64,000 nt of DNA from JADLHS01 sp020848635 (GTDB taxonomy: Bacteria; Verrucomicrobiota; Verrucomicrobiia; Limisphaerales; JADLHS01), in NCBI GenBank assembly GCA_037044975.1, contig JBAOIL010000030.1:310001-374000 (forward strand), read 5' to 3'. Of this stretch, positions 37,413-45,660 are shown piece after piece. Below the pieces are notes generated by a model, which was not told where the DNA came from, made no database searches, and was given only the letters and a program-made list of their open reading frames with translations. The translations under genes were made by a program, and so were the position numbers. Numbering within the stretch: position 1 is the first letter of the stretch; each line of letters starts with the position of its first letter.

Positions 37413-40400
37413 CTACTGGGTCAGCGAGGATAGGACAGCGCGGTAGAACCGGTTCGAGCCGGACGCGGCAATCGGATCGGTGAAGATGGACGAAGGTCCG
37501 TTCAGCAACACCTCGCCGATCACCGACCACGGGGAGCTCAAAGCCGGGGTGGATTCGATCAGGTATTTGCGGCCCGAATCGCCGCGGAGCATGAACTGAT
37601 AGTGCCCATCGGGGCGGAGCACGAATTCATCCAGCCGCGATTGGCCATCGAGACTCAGGGTGACTGAAATCAAACCGACATCCGTTCCCACTGGAAATCC
37701 GAAATCGTCGATGAAAAGAAAACCATCCACGGCGAAGTGATAGGCGGTTCCGCCCGTGGCCGCAAACGTCACCTTGCTGGTGCGCAGGATGGGATAGGAT
37801 TCGTCATCGTTGTTTGCCACCGGGGTCAGGCTGTTCACGGCGTTACCCGTATAAACGCCCAGAGCCGTGTCATAGCTGCTACCCCACGTCGTGATGGCGG
37901 CGTTACCGCTGGTTGGGGCGGTCCAGGTCCACCAAACCGATTGTTCTCCATCCGCGAAGGCGTGGCTCGGTTCGCCCGATTGCCGCGTCGCGCGAATGTT
38001 GAAGCCGTTGGTCTGCGCGAACGCGCCGCTCAGCGGGATGCGATTGCTGAACTGGTCGTTGGCGGGGGTGGTGACCACGCTCAATGTGATGTTGCCCTGG
38101 TCGGCGACGAATCCATTCCCCAAGCCATCCACGGCAATTTGATAGGTAACTCCGCCCACCGCATTAAAGCTCACTTCGCTGGCCAAGGTGTGGTCTGGAA
38201 TGCGATCATCGTTGCAATCCACGGAAACGAGGGAGCCGTAATTCCCTCCGGTGTAAACGGCCAAAATCGTGTCATAGGTGCTGCCGGCCGTGGAAACGGA
38301 CACGGCGACATTGCTGGGCGCGGTCCAAGTCCACCAGACCGAAGCGCCACCCGCGTCGCCACAGTGAAATGGCTCGGGAGCTTCCGGCGTGGCGCCAAAG
38401 TTCGAGCCCCGGACGGTCCGGTTAATCCCAGGGAGCGGCGCGCGATTCGCAAAATAATCATTGGTGACAGGTGGCGTTTCGCCAAGCGTCAGGGCAATGA
38501 TGCCTTCATCCCCGGAGTAACCGTCCACCGCGATGTGATACGTGGTGCCGGCAACCGCCTCAAAGATCACCTCACTCGCGTAAATTCCCCCCGGAACATC
38601 ATCGTTGCAGGTGACCGGATTCAGCGCATTCACGGAATTGCCTGTGTAAACTGCGAGCACGGTGTCGAAGTCGCTGCCGAGCGTGGAAATGGTCGTGATC
38701 TGGTTTTGCGGCGCCGTCCAACGCCACCAGACCGTTTTGCCGCCGCCGATGTCACAGGCGTTCGGTTCAGAACTTTGGCTGGTGGCATTGACGTTAGTAC
38801 CGGCTGCTGTCCCGCCGCCCGGTGCAATGAGAATTGCGTTGGCGAAAGCGTCGTTCGGCGGCGATTGGCGAATGGCGAAGGCAACGGTGTTGGTGGCGGA
38901 AACTTTGCCCGCCGCCACCGCCACGACCGTCAAGTTGAAGGCCGCCCCAACGGACGGGACCGTGACATTTGCGGAGTAAACGCCATCGCCGGTCGCCGCG
39001 TCCGGCGCCACCCCATTGTTCAAGAACGGAATGTTGCCCTGGGCCGGAATCGATCCGGTGACGGTGGCGCTGTTGATGTTGGTCAGGTCCGTGACCTTCA
39101 CAAACACCGGCACAACGCTGCCCGCCGAAACGGAGGTGCCGCCGGTGGAATAGACCGAAATCTCGACGCGGTTATCGGCGCCGGCGTTCAGGGCGTTCAA
39201 GGCATTGAGCCGGCCGCCCGTTTGCGTCTTGCCCCCGAGCGCCGGAATCGGAACGGCCCCCTGAAGAATGCGTTGACGGAGTTCGCCGTAGGTAATGCCC
39301 GGCGACTTCGCGAGCACCAGTGCCGCCACCCCGCTTACATGCGGGGTGGCCATGCTGGTGCCGTCAAAAACCTGGTATTCGTCGTCCGCGCCGCTCGTCG
39401 AGGAATAGATCGCCACCCCCGGCGCCCCGATCTGAACGGAGTTCTGCCCGAAGTTCGAGAAGCCGGCCAGTTGGTCGGCCCGATTCAACGCGGCGACCGA
39501 TATAATGTTATCCACCGAATACGAAGCCGGATAGCTGGGGGCGAGGTCGTTGTTGTCGCCAATTCCGTCCGTCCCCCCATTGCCCGCCGCCGCCACGAAC
39601 AGCACGCCCTGGTCGCGCGCCCGGGCAATGGCATCGAACAAGGCCTGCTGGAATGGGCCGCCGCCCCAACTGTTGTTCAACACCCGCGCCCCATTCGCCA
39701 CGGCGAAATCAATGCACTTGATGGCGTCGGAGGTGTTGCCGCTGCCGTTGGCATCCAGAAATTTGCAGGCCATCAGGCGGACGGTCCAAGCGACGCCAAC
39801 GTGCGATCCGCCACTATTGGCGGCGGCGCCGATGGTCCCGGCGCAGTGGGTGCCGTGATCGTTGTCGTCCATCGGATTTCCCGAACCGGTGATCGCGTTG
39901 ATGCCGTACACATTGTCAATGTAGCCATCGCCATCGTCGTCGAGCCCGTTGCCGGCAATTTCGCCGGGATTGAGCCACATCTGCGCCGCCAAATCCTGGT
40001 GCGTGTAGCGAATGCCGCTGTCAATGACCGCCACAATGACGCTGGCCGAGCCGGTGGTGATATTCCATGCGGCTTCGGCGTTGATGTCCGCCCCGACAAC
40101 GCCGCCGCTTTGACCGGTATTTTTCAGCCCCCATAATGTGCCGTCCGTGAACCGCGCGTCGTTTGGCGTCAGCGCCGTGGTGAGTTCATAATCCGGCGCG
40201 ACATACTTGAAGGCGCCCGTTGCCATCAACGCCCGAATGCGCTCCTTGAGGTTCGTCCCCGATTTCTTTGCCCCTCCCGGGCCCAAGCGCCCCGCCGCAG
40301 CGACGTTAGGCTCTACCACCACGAGACCTGGCACCAACAAATACTCGCGGGTCACGATTTCGCTCACCTCTGCTACGGCTGCCTGGATCGCCATCAATTG

Positions 40401-40574
40401 CGTCCCCGCTTTGATTCGGTCCGGCGCGGAAACCTCATTTGTGGACAGTGCCAGCAGCCGCGTGGGATGCACCCGATATTTGCCATACCAAACGCGTTGG
40501 GTCTGGGCGAACAGCGTCGCCGTCGTCATCAACAGCAGCAGGATCGTCGCGAGCGCAAGTTGGGAGCGTTTCAT
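37413..40574 (-). CDS. Secreted subtilisin-like (S8) serine protease with three repeated beta domains
   Basis: A 1053-residue exported protease. The start at 40574 gives a signal peptide (MKRSQLALATILLLLM, ending LFAQ). A prodomain-like stretch follows, then the S8 domain with the full triad: D185 (VIVAVIDSGIRYTH), H240 (DNDHGTHCAGT) and S407 (DGTSMATPHVSG). A calcium-type loop (LDDDGDGYIDNVYG) lies between Asp and His. After an Ig-like linker come three copies of a domain of about 130 residues (NDAFAN, NDYFAN and NDQFSN starts; VWWRWTAP/VWWTWTAP; DTVLAVYTG/DTILAVYTG; YHIAVDG/YQIAVDG/YHFAVDG), resembling bacterial pre-peptidase C-type domains. The last 60 residues are the shared C-terminal module (YLIESTPALSSPW ... 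NRFYRAV). Confidence 0.93.
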   Translation of the reverse strand: MKRSQLALATILLLLMTTATLFAQTQRVWYGKYRVHPTRLLALSTNEVSAPDRIKAGTQLMAIQAAVAEVSEIVTREYLLVPGLVVVEPNVAAAGRLGPGGAKKSGTNLKERIRALMATGAFKYVAPDYELTTALTPNDARFTDGTLWGLKNTGQSGGVVGADINAEAAWNITTGSASVIVAVIDSGIRYTHQDLAAQMWLNPGEIAGNGLDDDGDGYIDNVYGINAITGSGNPMDDNDHGTHCAGTIGAAANSGGSHVGVAWTVRLMACKFLDANGSGNTSDAIKCIDFAVANGARVLNNSWGGGPFQQALFDAIARARDQGVLFVAAAGNGGTDGIGDNNDLAPSYPASYSVDNIISVAALNRADQLAGFSNFGQNSVQIGAPGVAIYSSTSGADDEYQVFDGTSMATPHVSGVAALVLAKSPGITYGELRQRILQGAVPIPALGGKTQTGGRLNALNALNAGADNRVEISVYSTGGTSVSAGSVVPVFVKVTDLTNINSATVTGSIPAQGNIPFLNNGVAPDAATGDGVYSANVTVPSVGAAFNLTVVAVAAGKVSATNTVAFAIRQSPPNDAFANAILIAPGGGTAAGTNVNATSQSSEPNACDIGGGKTVWWRWTAPQNQITTISTLGSDFDTVLAVYTGNSVNALNPVTCNDDVPGGIYASEVIFEAVAGTTYHIAVDGYSGDEGIIALTLGETPPVTNDYFANRAPLPGINRTVRGSNFGATPEAPEPFHCGDAGGASVWWTWTAPSNVAVSVSTAGSTYDTILAVYTGGNYGSLVSVDCNDDRIPDHTLASEVSFNAVGGVTYQIAVDGLGNGFVADQGNITLSVVTTPANDQFSNRIPLSGAFAQTNGFNIRATRQSGEPSHAFADGEQSVWWTWTAPTSGNAAITTWGSSYDTALGVYTGNAVNSLTPVANNDDESYPILRTSKVTFAATGGTAYHFAVDGFLFIDDFGFPVGTDVGLISVTLSLDGQSRLDEFVLRPDGHYQFMLRGDSGRKYLIESTPALSSPWSVIGEVLLNGPSSIFTDPIAASGSNRFYRAVLSSLTQ

Positions 40575-40775
40575 AGTCGTATTAAGTCGAAATCGAGAAT
40601 TGTCCATCCCGCGGCGGCTTGAAAGCAATTTCCGGGTGTCAAATCAATCCCGTTCGGCATCCAGTAATCTTGGGGGAACTTCGGATCTGGTTTTGCGAAT
40701 TCCGCTGGGTGTTCCGCCAGCAGCGGGTTGGGCATATTTACGCCGCAGCCCTGCAACCATGCCCTGACTCCGCCG

Positions 40776-41208
40776 TTACGGTTTGAACAGGCGATAGAAC
40801 TTGGCCGGCCAGGAGGCGGGGACGACGATGGGATTGGTCGTGCCGCTCGGTGAGTTCGTCCAGTTGGCGGGCGACAAGGCCCAGGTTTCCTGCAGTCACA
40901 AAACCCGGGGTGGCGGGGGTCCACGAGATTGCCGCCTGCCCGCCCCCCGCTGGAATAATCGTAAGCATGGGAGCGTTGGTACCCTGCACCGCCGTGGGTA
41001 ACACCCAGAATCCGCCGGTGATCGAGTATTGTCCGTTCGTCATCGGCCCGCCGGCGTCCGGTTGGCCGATCGTGCCGCTGACGGAATAGACCCCGCCGGT
41101 GCTCGTGCCGCCACCGCCGGCGATTTTGAACCAGTCGATGGAATAGGTTTGGGCGGACGCCGTGAGGACGCTCGCGCTCAAGATCAGAGTGAAGAGCAGA
41201 GTTTTCAT
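40776..41208 (-). pseudogene. Small secreted 'GGGGTST' family protein, frameshifted copy 1
   Basis: The N-terminal signal peptide (MKTLLFTLILSASVLTASAQ) and the family core (GGGGTSTGGVYSVSGTIGQ, then PDAGGP and QYSITGGFW) are intact. At about 40895 an extra base moves the C-terminal module out of frame. The ancestral frame would read LQETWALSPANWTNSPSG ... KFYRLFKP and stop at 40776. The shifted frame runs on to 40738. The same shift occurs in copy 2 at 47576-48008. It starts 17 bases after the fibre gene ending at 41226. Confidence 0.75.
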
Positions 41209-41363
41209 GTCTGGGTTCCTTTGGGTTATTCGTTCACGAATTTCTGGAGGAGTTTTTCGAGTTTTTCGACGCGTTCTTTGAGGGTCGAGTTTTCCGCCCG
41301 GGTTTCCTCCAGCTTCTGGTTCAAGCCCTGGATCGCCGCCAGCGCCACGCCGTCGGCATCCAC
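40780..41363. repeat. 584-bp near-identical direct repeat, copy 1
   Basis: This block matches 47580-48163 at a constant offset of 6800 bases, with two mismatches seen by eye (in the PstI-like ctgcag region near 40896-40897). It covers most of the frameshifted small gene and the last 46 or so codons of the adjacent S74 fibre gene. Confidence 0.9.
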
Positions 41364-43271
41364 GGTGCCGATGCCTTTATCGTCGCCACCCAGACCGAAC
41401 GCGGCATGGAAATCCTGCGCCATCGGGCCGACGTGCCGGACGCTTTCACCTTCAGTCCGGTAACTCCATTCGCTTAGGGGCATGGCCGCCACCTTGGCCG
41501 GTCCTGCTAGCGGATCCACGGGCGTGAAATGCGTCTTGCGTTCCCGGTCGGAGGCGTTCACCCAAGTGCCGCCGAGACTGAGGTACCCCCCGCTGCTCGT
41601 GCTAATGATGCGGGCGGAGGTGAGAATGTTGCTTTGGTAACGCAAGTCCACCCATTCGCCCGCGTTGAAATCAAACCGCGCCCCACCGTCCGCCCGCACG
41701 CGAAATTGATTGTCCCGCAGGGAAGCGAAATCGGCAGACTGTGAATCCGCCAAAACGAAGGAGCCAGCATGAATGGCATTTGCACTACGACCCATCGCGG
41801 TCGAATAGTCGCCACTGGCTGTGGTCTCGCTACCCATCGCGGTCGAAGCAAAGCCGCTGGCCGTGGTGAGGCTGCCCATCGCAGTCGAAATTTGGCCACT
41901 GGCCGTGCTGGCGCCCATTGCGGTCGAAGTATCGCCGCTGGCCGTGCTGCTGCCCATCGCTATCGAAGTTAGGCCGCTAGCTTCGGACAAGTAGCCCATT
42001 GCGGTTGCATACCAAGCACTCGCCGTGTTGCCGAAGCCCATCGCGGTCGAATAGTCGGCACTGGCCGCACTACTGCCCAGAGCAGTCGAAAAGGCGCCAC
42101 TGGCCCTGCAGTTATATCCCATCGCGGTTGAACCGAAACCGCTGGCGATGTTGCCCCGACCTCCCGGCACGGTCGCAAAACTATCACTGGCGATATTGTC
42201 TCGCCCCCCGCCGATGGTGGCGTCCTGCGAATTCGTCGCGATGGTGTTAGTATTTCCTCCGCCGATCGTGCTGAATTCCGAATCCACTTCAATCCGGTTC
42301 TGTTTCCCGCCGCCGATGAAGGCGAAGTCACTGCGGTTGGTCTGCCCCAATCCACCACCGATGAACGAATGATCACGGCTCACCTGATTGAAGGCGCCGC
42401 CCGCAATCACCGAGTTGGTGCTGCTGTTGACAATCCAGTTCAACTGTCCTCCGCCGATGAAACCGCCGGGCGAGGAAATCTGGATGCGGTTGCTGAATCC
42501 ACCTGCGATGACGCTGTAGTCCGACGCGTTGAATATGCGGTGGCCGCTGCCGCTCAAGACACCGCCACCCGCCGTGGGCACCGTGATCTGGTTGGCTGCC
42601 GTGCCGCCGATGACGTTCGGCGCACCGGCGGTGGGCTCCAACCGCAGCGCCCGCAGGCCGTTGACTTTGAACTCCAGCGGCTGGTTGTCGCTCGTGCCCA
42701 GGAACTGCGCGCCCAGCGTAGTGCCCGCATTGCCGCCAAGATTCCAAAACGTGCCGTTCAACAGGCTGGCGTTGAGGTCGGCGCTGGAGACGGAGCCGTT
42801 CAGGATCTTCGCGCCATCCACGGCATCCGCGGCCAACGCCAGATTGTTCACCGCGCCGGCGGTCACGCCAGCCGCGGTGTTCGCGCTGCCCGCATTCAAC
42901 GCCCGCAGGGCATACGGCGTGGCCGTGATCGGCTGGCGCGGAATCAGATTGGTGTAGGCCCCGACGCTGGCCCCGGATCGCACGGCGATTTGCAGCCAGC
43001 GCGCGCTGCCATCGAAGGCCGCACCGAAGTCGAGCGTCACGGTGAAGATTCCATTGGTCACGGCGAGGTCGTTGACCACGTTGCTTGCGCCCACCGGCGC
43101 GCCGCCGTTGACGCCATCGTAGAGCGTGAAGGTGAGATCGTTCGCGCCGTTGACCACCGCGCCGTTCTCCGTCAGGCGTCCCTGGTAGGTGAACGTCGTG
43201 CCTTGGGCGTGTGTGGAAAGGCAGAAGGCCGAGGTCAGGAGTCCGAGAATGAATGTGAGTTTTGCTTTCAT
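41226..43271 (-). CDS. Fibre protein A: FTYQGRL domain, YadA-head repeats, S74 chaperone
   Basis: A 681-residue exported protein; the start at 43271 gives MKAKLTFILGLLTSAFCLS with a signal peptide ending STHAQ. The N-terminal domain (about 25-130) opens TTFTYQGRLTENG and ends TATPYALRAL. A stalk follows, with the block NQPLEFKVNGLRALRLEP. Residues at about 250-520 are left-handed parallel beta-roll repeats of the YadA-head type (FSTIGGGNTNTIA; STAMGFGNTASA), nine of them very regular. The C-terminus is a peptidase S74 domain with S574 and K579 in SDRERK, then HVGPMAQDFHAAFG and a coiled coil (about 652-681). The S74 pattern predicts trimerisation and self-cleavage. No outer-membrane anchor is seen. 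Confidence 0.88.
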   Translation of the reverse strand: MKAKLTFILGLLTSAFCLSTHAQGTTFTYQGRLTENGAVVNGANDLTFTLYDGVNGGAPVGASNVVNDLAVTNGIFTVTLDFGAAFDGSARWLQIAVRSGASVGAYTNLIPRQPITATPYALRALNAGSANTAAGVTAGAVNNLALAADAVDGAKILNGSVSSADLNASLLNGTFWNLGGNAGTTLGAQFLGTSDNQPLEFKVNGLRALRLEPTAGAPNVIGGTAANQITVPTAGGGVLSGSGHRIFNASDYSVIAGGFSNRIQISSPGGFIGGGQLNWIVNSSTNSVIAGGAFNQVSRDHSFIGGGLGQTNRSDFAFIGGGKQNRIEVDSEFSTIGGGNTNTIATNSQDATIGGGRDNIASDSFATVPGGRGNIASGFGSTAMGYNCRASGAFSTALGSSAASADYSTAMGFGNTASAWYATAMGYLSEASGLTSIAMGSSTASGDTSTAMGASTASGQISTAMGSLTTASGFASTAMGSETTASGDYSTAMGRSANAIHAGSFVLADSQSADFASLRDNQFRVRADGGARFDFNAGEWVDLRYQSNILTSARIISTSSGGYLSLGGTWVNASDRERKTHFTPVDPLAGPAKVAAMPLSEWSYRTEGESVRHVGPMAQDFHAAFGLGGDDKGIGTVDADGVALAAIQGLNQKLEETRAENSTLKERVEKLEKLLQKFVNE
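41791..42159. repeat. 39-42-bp tandem repeats coding YadA-head units
   Basis: Nine consecutive units begin CCCATCGCGGTCGAA or a close variant on the plus strand. They encode 13-14-residue STAMG-x-x-x-x-ASG units of fibre protein A. The repeats are in frame and could expand or contract without breaking the gene. Confidence 0.8.
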
Positions 43272-43284
43272 GCTAAGTTTGGAT

Positions 43285-43728
43285 TCAGGGTTTGGATAGG
43301 CGATAGAACTTGGACGGAACGGTGGCGGGGACGACGATGGGATTGGTCGTGCCGCTCGCAGAGTTAACCCAATTGGTCGGCGAGAGGCTGAGGGTTTCCT
43401 GCAAGACAAAGCCCGGGGTGTTGGGCATCCACGAGATCGTGGCGTTGCCGGGGGTGGCAGGAGCAATCGTGAGCGTGGGTGCGTTGGTGGTTTGGACCGC
43501 GGTGGGCAGGGCCCAGAAGCCGCCGGTGACAGCAAACTGACCATTGGTCAGTGGCCCGCCGGCGTCCGGCTGGCCAATCGTGCCGCTGACGGAATAAGCC
43601 CCGTCGGTGCTCGTGCCGCCACCACCATCAATGGTGGACCAGGTGATGGCGTATTGCGCCAAGGCGGACGTGGCAATCAGGCTGACGATCAACAAACGGC
43701 TGGTCTGGGCAAGTAGTTTTCGGTTCAT
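43285..43728 (-). CDS. Small secreted 'GGGGTST' family protein, intact copy
   Basis: A 147-residue protein; the start at 43728 gives MNRKLLAQTSRLLIVSLIAT and a signal peptide ending ALAQ. The first half is the family core: AITWSTIDGGGGTSTDGAYS, GTIGQPDAGGPLTNGQFAVT, GGFWALPTAVQ. The second half is the C-terminal module (VLQETLSLSPTNWVNSASG ... KFYRLSKP) found on many secreted proteins here. The function is unknown. The intact reading frame shows what copies 1 and 2 have lost. It starts 43 bases downstream of fibre protein B, and its stop is 13 bases upstream of fibre gene A. Confidence 0.8.
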   Translation of the reverse strand: MNRKLLAQTSRLLIVSLIATSALAQYAITWSTIDGGGGTSTDGAYSVSGTIGQPDAGGPLTNGQFAVTGGFWALPTAVQTTNAPTLTIAPATPGNATISWMPNTPGFVLQETLSLSPTNWVNSASGTTNPIVVPATVPSKFYRLSKP

Positions 43729-43771
43729 AAAATTTTGCGGTAAAGCCTCAATTTTGGCTTCGGGATGCAAG

Positions 43772-45622
43772 TCAATACACCACGGCGGTGGTGTAGCACC
43801 ATTCGTTGTTGTTCCAGTTGGCCGAGCTTGAACTGCCCGCCAGGCCCACGTCGTATGTGCCTGCCCCGAGCAACGGAGTCAACCCGCTCAGGCCGTACAG
43901 ATGTCGTTGGTTTTGCGCTGCCGTCAGGCCCAATACGCCGCCGCCCACGGTGGTGGTGGCGCCACCGCTCGGACGATACGCGATCTGGAGGTTCAAGTTG
44001 TGTGCGCCACCAGCAACAGAACTGCCGAATGCACAATGCGACGTGACTTGAATGCGACCGGGGCGGGTCAACGTAACAGTGGTGGGGGGAGACAGAAAGG
44101 CGACGATGCTGGTAGGTGTTACAGCCGCACCGGTGGTGAAACCGAGGGGAGAGGCAGCGGCCGCAGTGGTTTGCAGGGTGCCATCAGGAAACCGGATGCC
44201 ATCCACGCCCGCCGTGCCGCCGACGTGCAGGGCAGCAGTCGGATTGTTGTTGTTGATGCCGACGCCACGACTGGCGCGAATGAGAAACTGGTTGGTGGCG
44301 CTGGACGCAAAACTGGCATCTTGCGCATCGGCCCAGACGAACGCACCGGCGTGATTGGCCTGGGCGCGGCGTCCGGCGGCAAAGCCGTACGCGCCGTTGA
44401 CCGCGTTGGCGTAGCCGCCGGGAATCGTCCCGTAATCCGCAGCGTATCCCACGCTATTAGCCTCGCCGCCAGCCACCGTAGCAGCATTGGCCACGGCGAT
44501 GGCGTTCGATTGCCCCGCCCCAATAAAGCCATAAGCTGAACGGTTGGTGTTAAGTTTACCGCCTACAATTGCCGCCGCGCCATTTTGGGCGGAGTTTTCG
44601 GAGCCTCCACCGACAAAAGAGGAATCCCAGCCGGCCTCATTGCCGGCGCCTCCCGCCACGGTGGCGCGATCGGATCGGGCGGAATTGTCCACCCCGCCAC
44701 TGACGGTCGCACCAAAGCCCCGGGCATAGTTATGGCGTCCGCCACCGATGACGGCGTCCACTCCATTCGTGATGGCGTTTTCGCTGCCTCCGACGATGAC
44801 GGCGCCCGATGAAGTCGCCCGAATTTGATTGTCAATGCCACTGAGAATGCCGGACAAATTCACTCCAGTCGGGCCGGCCTGATTAAAAGTATTGCCCGCA
44901 ATCACGTTGGCATTGGTATCGAACTGCAAACGCCGTTGATTGTTCACGCGGAATTCCAGCGGTTGATTGTCGGTCGTGCCGAGAAAATCGGCGCCCGCCG
45001 TCGTGCCGGCATTGCCGTTGAGTCGCCAGCCGGAATTGGAAATCGTCAGTGTGTTCCCGGCTGGCGAAATGGTGATGCCGCCTCCCGCGGCCAGTGTCAC
45101 CGCATCCTTCAATCCGTTCACGGATTGGACGACTTCACCGGTACCAATGTCCTGGGCTTGAATGCTTCCATCAGAAATGTGATAAGAACTCACGGCCCCC
45201 TCGGGAAAATCAGTGGCCAATCCCGCCACATCGGCGCGCGCGGCCCGAGGTGCGTAAGTCAACTCCTGCCGGGGCGTCAGAATGGTGAACGCGGCGGCGC
45301 TGCCGTTGGTGCGGACGCCCAGTTCCAACCAATCCGTTGTGGCATTTTGCAGTTCGCTGCCATCCAACTGGAGCACGGTGGTGAACAACCCGCTGCTCAC
45401 GACGATATTGTTGGTGAGCAGTTGCGCCGGACTGCCGCCACTAGTCGCGCTGAACAGTCCGACCTGCAATTCGTAACTACCATCAGTCGGCAAGCCCGCG
45501 TGATCCAACCGGCCTTGATAGGTGACCGGCAGGAAGAAGGGCGCGGCTGAAAGCGTCAATCCAGCGGCAGCCAGCAGGCCAGCGCTGGCGAGGTGTTTGG
45601 GGAGGCGTAGTTTTGTTTTCAT
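43772..45622 (-). CDS. Fibre protein B: YadA-head repeats with a different C-terminus (no S74)
   Basis: A 616-residue exported protein. A signal peptide (ending TLSAAP) and the shared N-terminal domain (FLPVTYQGRLDHAG) are followed by a stalk with NQPLEFRVNNQRRLQFD. YadA-head-like repeats lie at about residues 265-430 (ATVSGGVDNSARSDR; ATVAGGEANSVGYAA). A NQFLIRASRGVGINNNNP neck follows. It then ends with a compact beta-rich domain of about 110 residues (GRIQVTSHCAFGSSVAGG ... NNNEWCYTTAVVY) instead of S74. This could be a jelly-roll trimerisation head like C1q domains, but that is inference from strand pattern alone. Confidence 0.85.
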   Translation of the reverse strand: MKTKLRLPKHLASAGLLAAAGLTLSAAPFFLPVTYQGRLDHAGLPTDGSYELQVGLFSATSGGSPAQLLTNNIVVSSGLFTTVLQLDGSELQNATTDWLELGVRTNGSAAAFTILTPRQELTYAPRAARADVAGLATDFPEGAVSSYHISDGSIQAQDIGTGEVVQSVNGLKDAVTLAAGGGITISPAGNTLTISNSGWRLNGNAGTTAGADFLGTTDNQPLEFRVNNQRRLQFDTNANVIAGNTFNQAGPTGVNLSGILSGIDNQIRATSSGAVIVGGSENAITNGVDAVIGGGRHNYARGFGATVSGGVDNSARSDRATVAGGAGNEAGWDSSFVGGGSENSAQNGAAAIVGGKLNTNRSAYGFIGAGQSNAIAVANAATVAGGEANSVGYAADYGTIPGGYANAVNGAYGFAAGRRAQANHAGAFVWADAQDASFASSATNQFLIRASRGVGINNNNPTAALHVGGTAGVDGIRFPDGTLQTTAAAASPLGFTTGAAVTPTSIVAFLSPPTTVTLTRPGRIQVTSHCAFGSSVAGGAHNLNLQIAYRPSGGATTTVGGGVLGLTAAQNQRHLYGLSGLTPLLGAGTYDVGLAGSSSSANWNNNEWCYTTAVVY

Positions 45623-45660
45623 AATGTTTTCGTGCTTGATTGGGTTGCGTGAGATTTAAA

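Noticed and set aside
37737..40136. 799-codon plus-strand open frame opposite the S8 protease
   Set aside because: It mirrors the codon pattern of a GC-rich gene with clear catalytic motifs on the other strand; the translation is Arg/Gly/His-rich without domains.
41791..42159. Regular repeats that could suggest a CRISPR array
   Set aside because: The 39-42-bp units are contiguous with no unique spacers, stay in frame, and encode YadA-head repeats.
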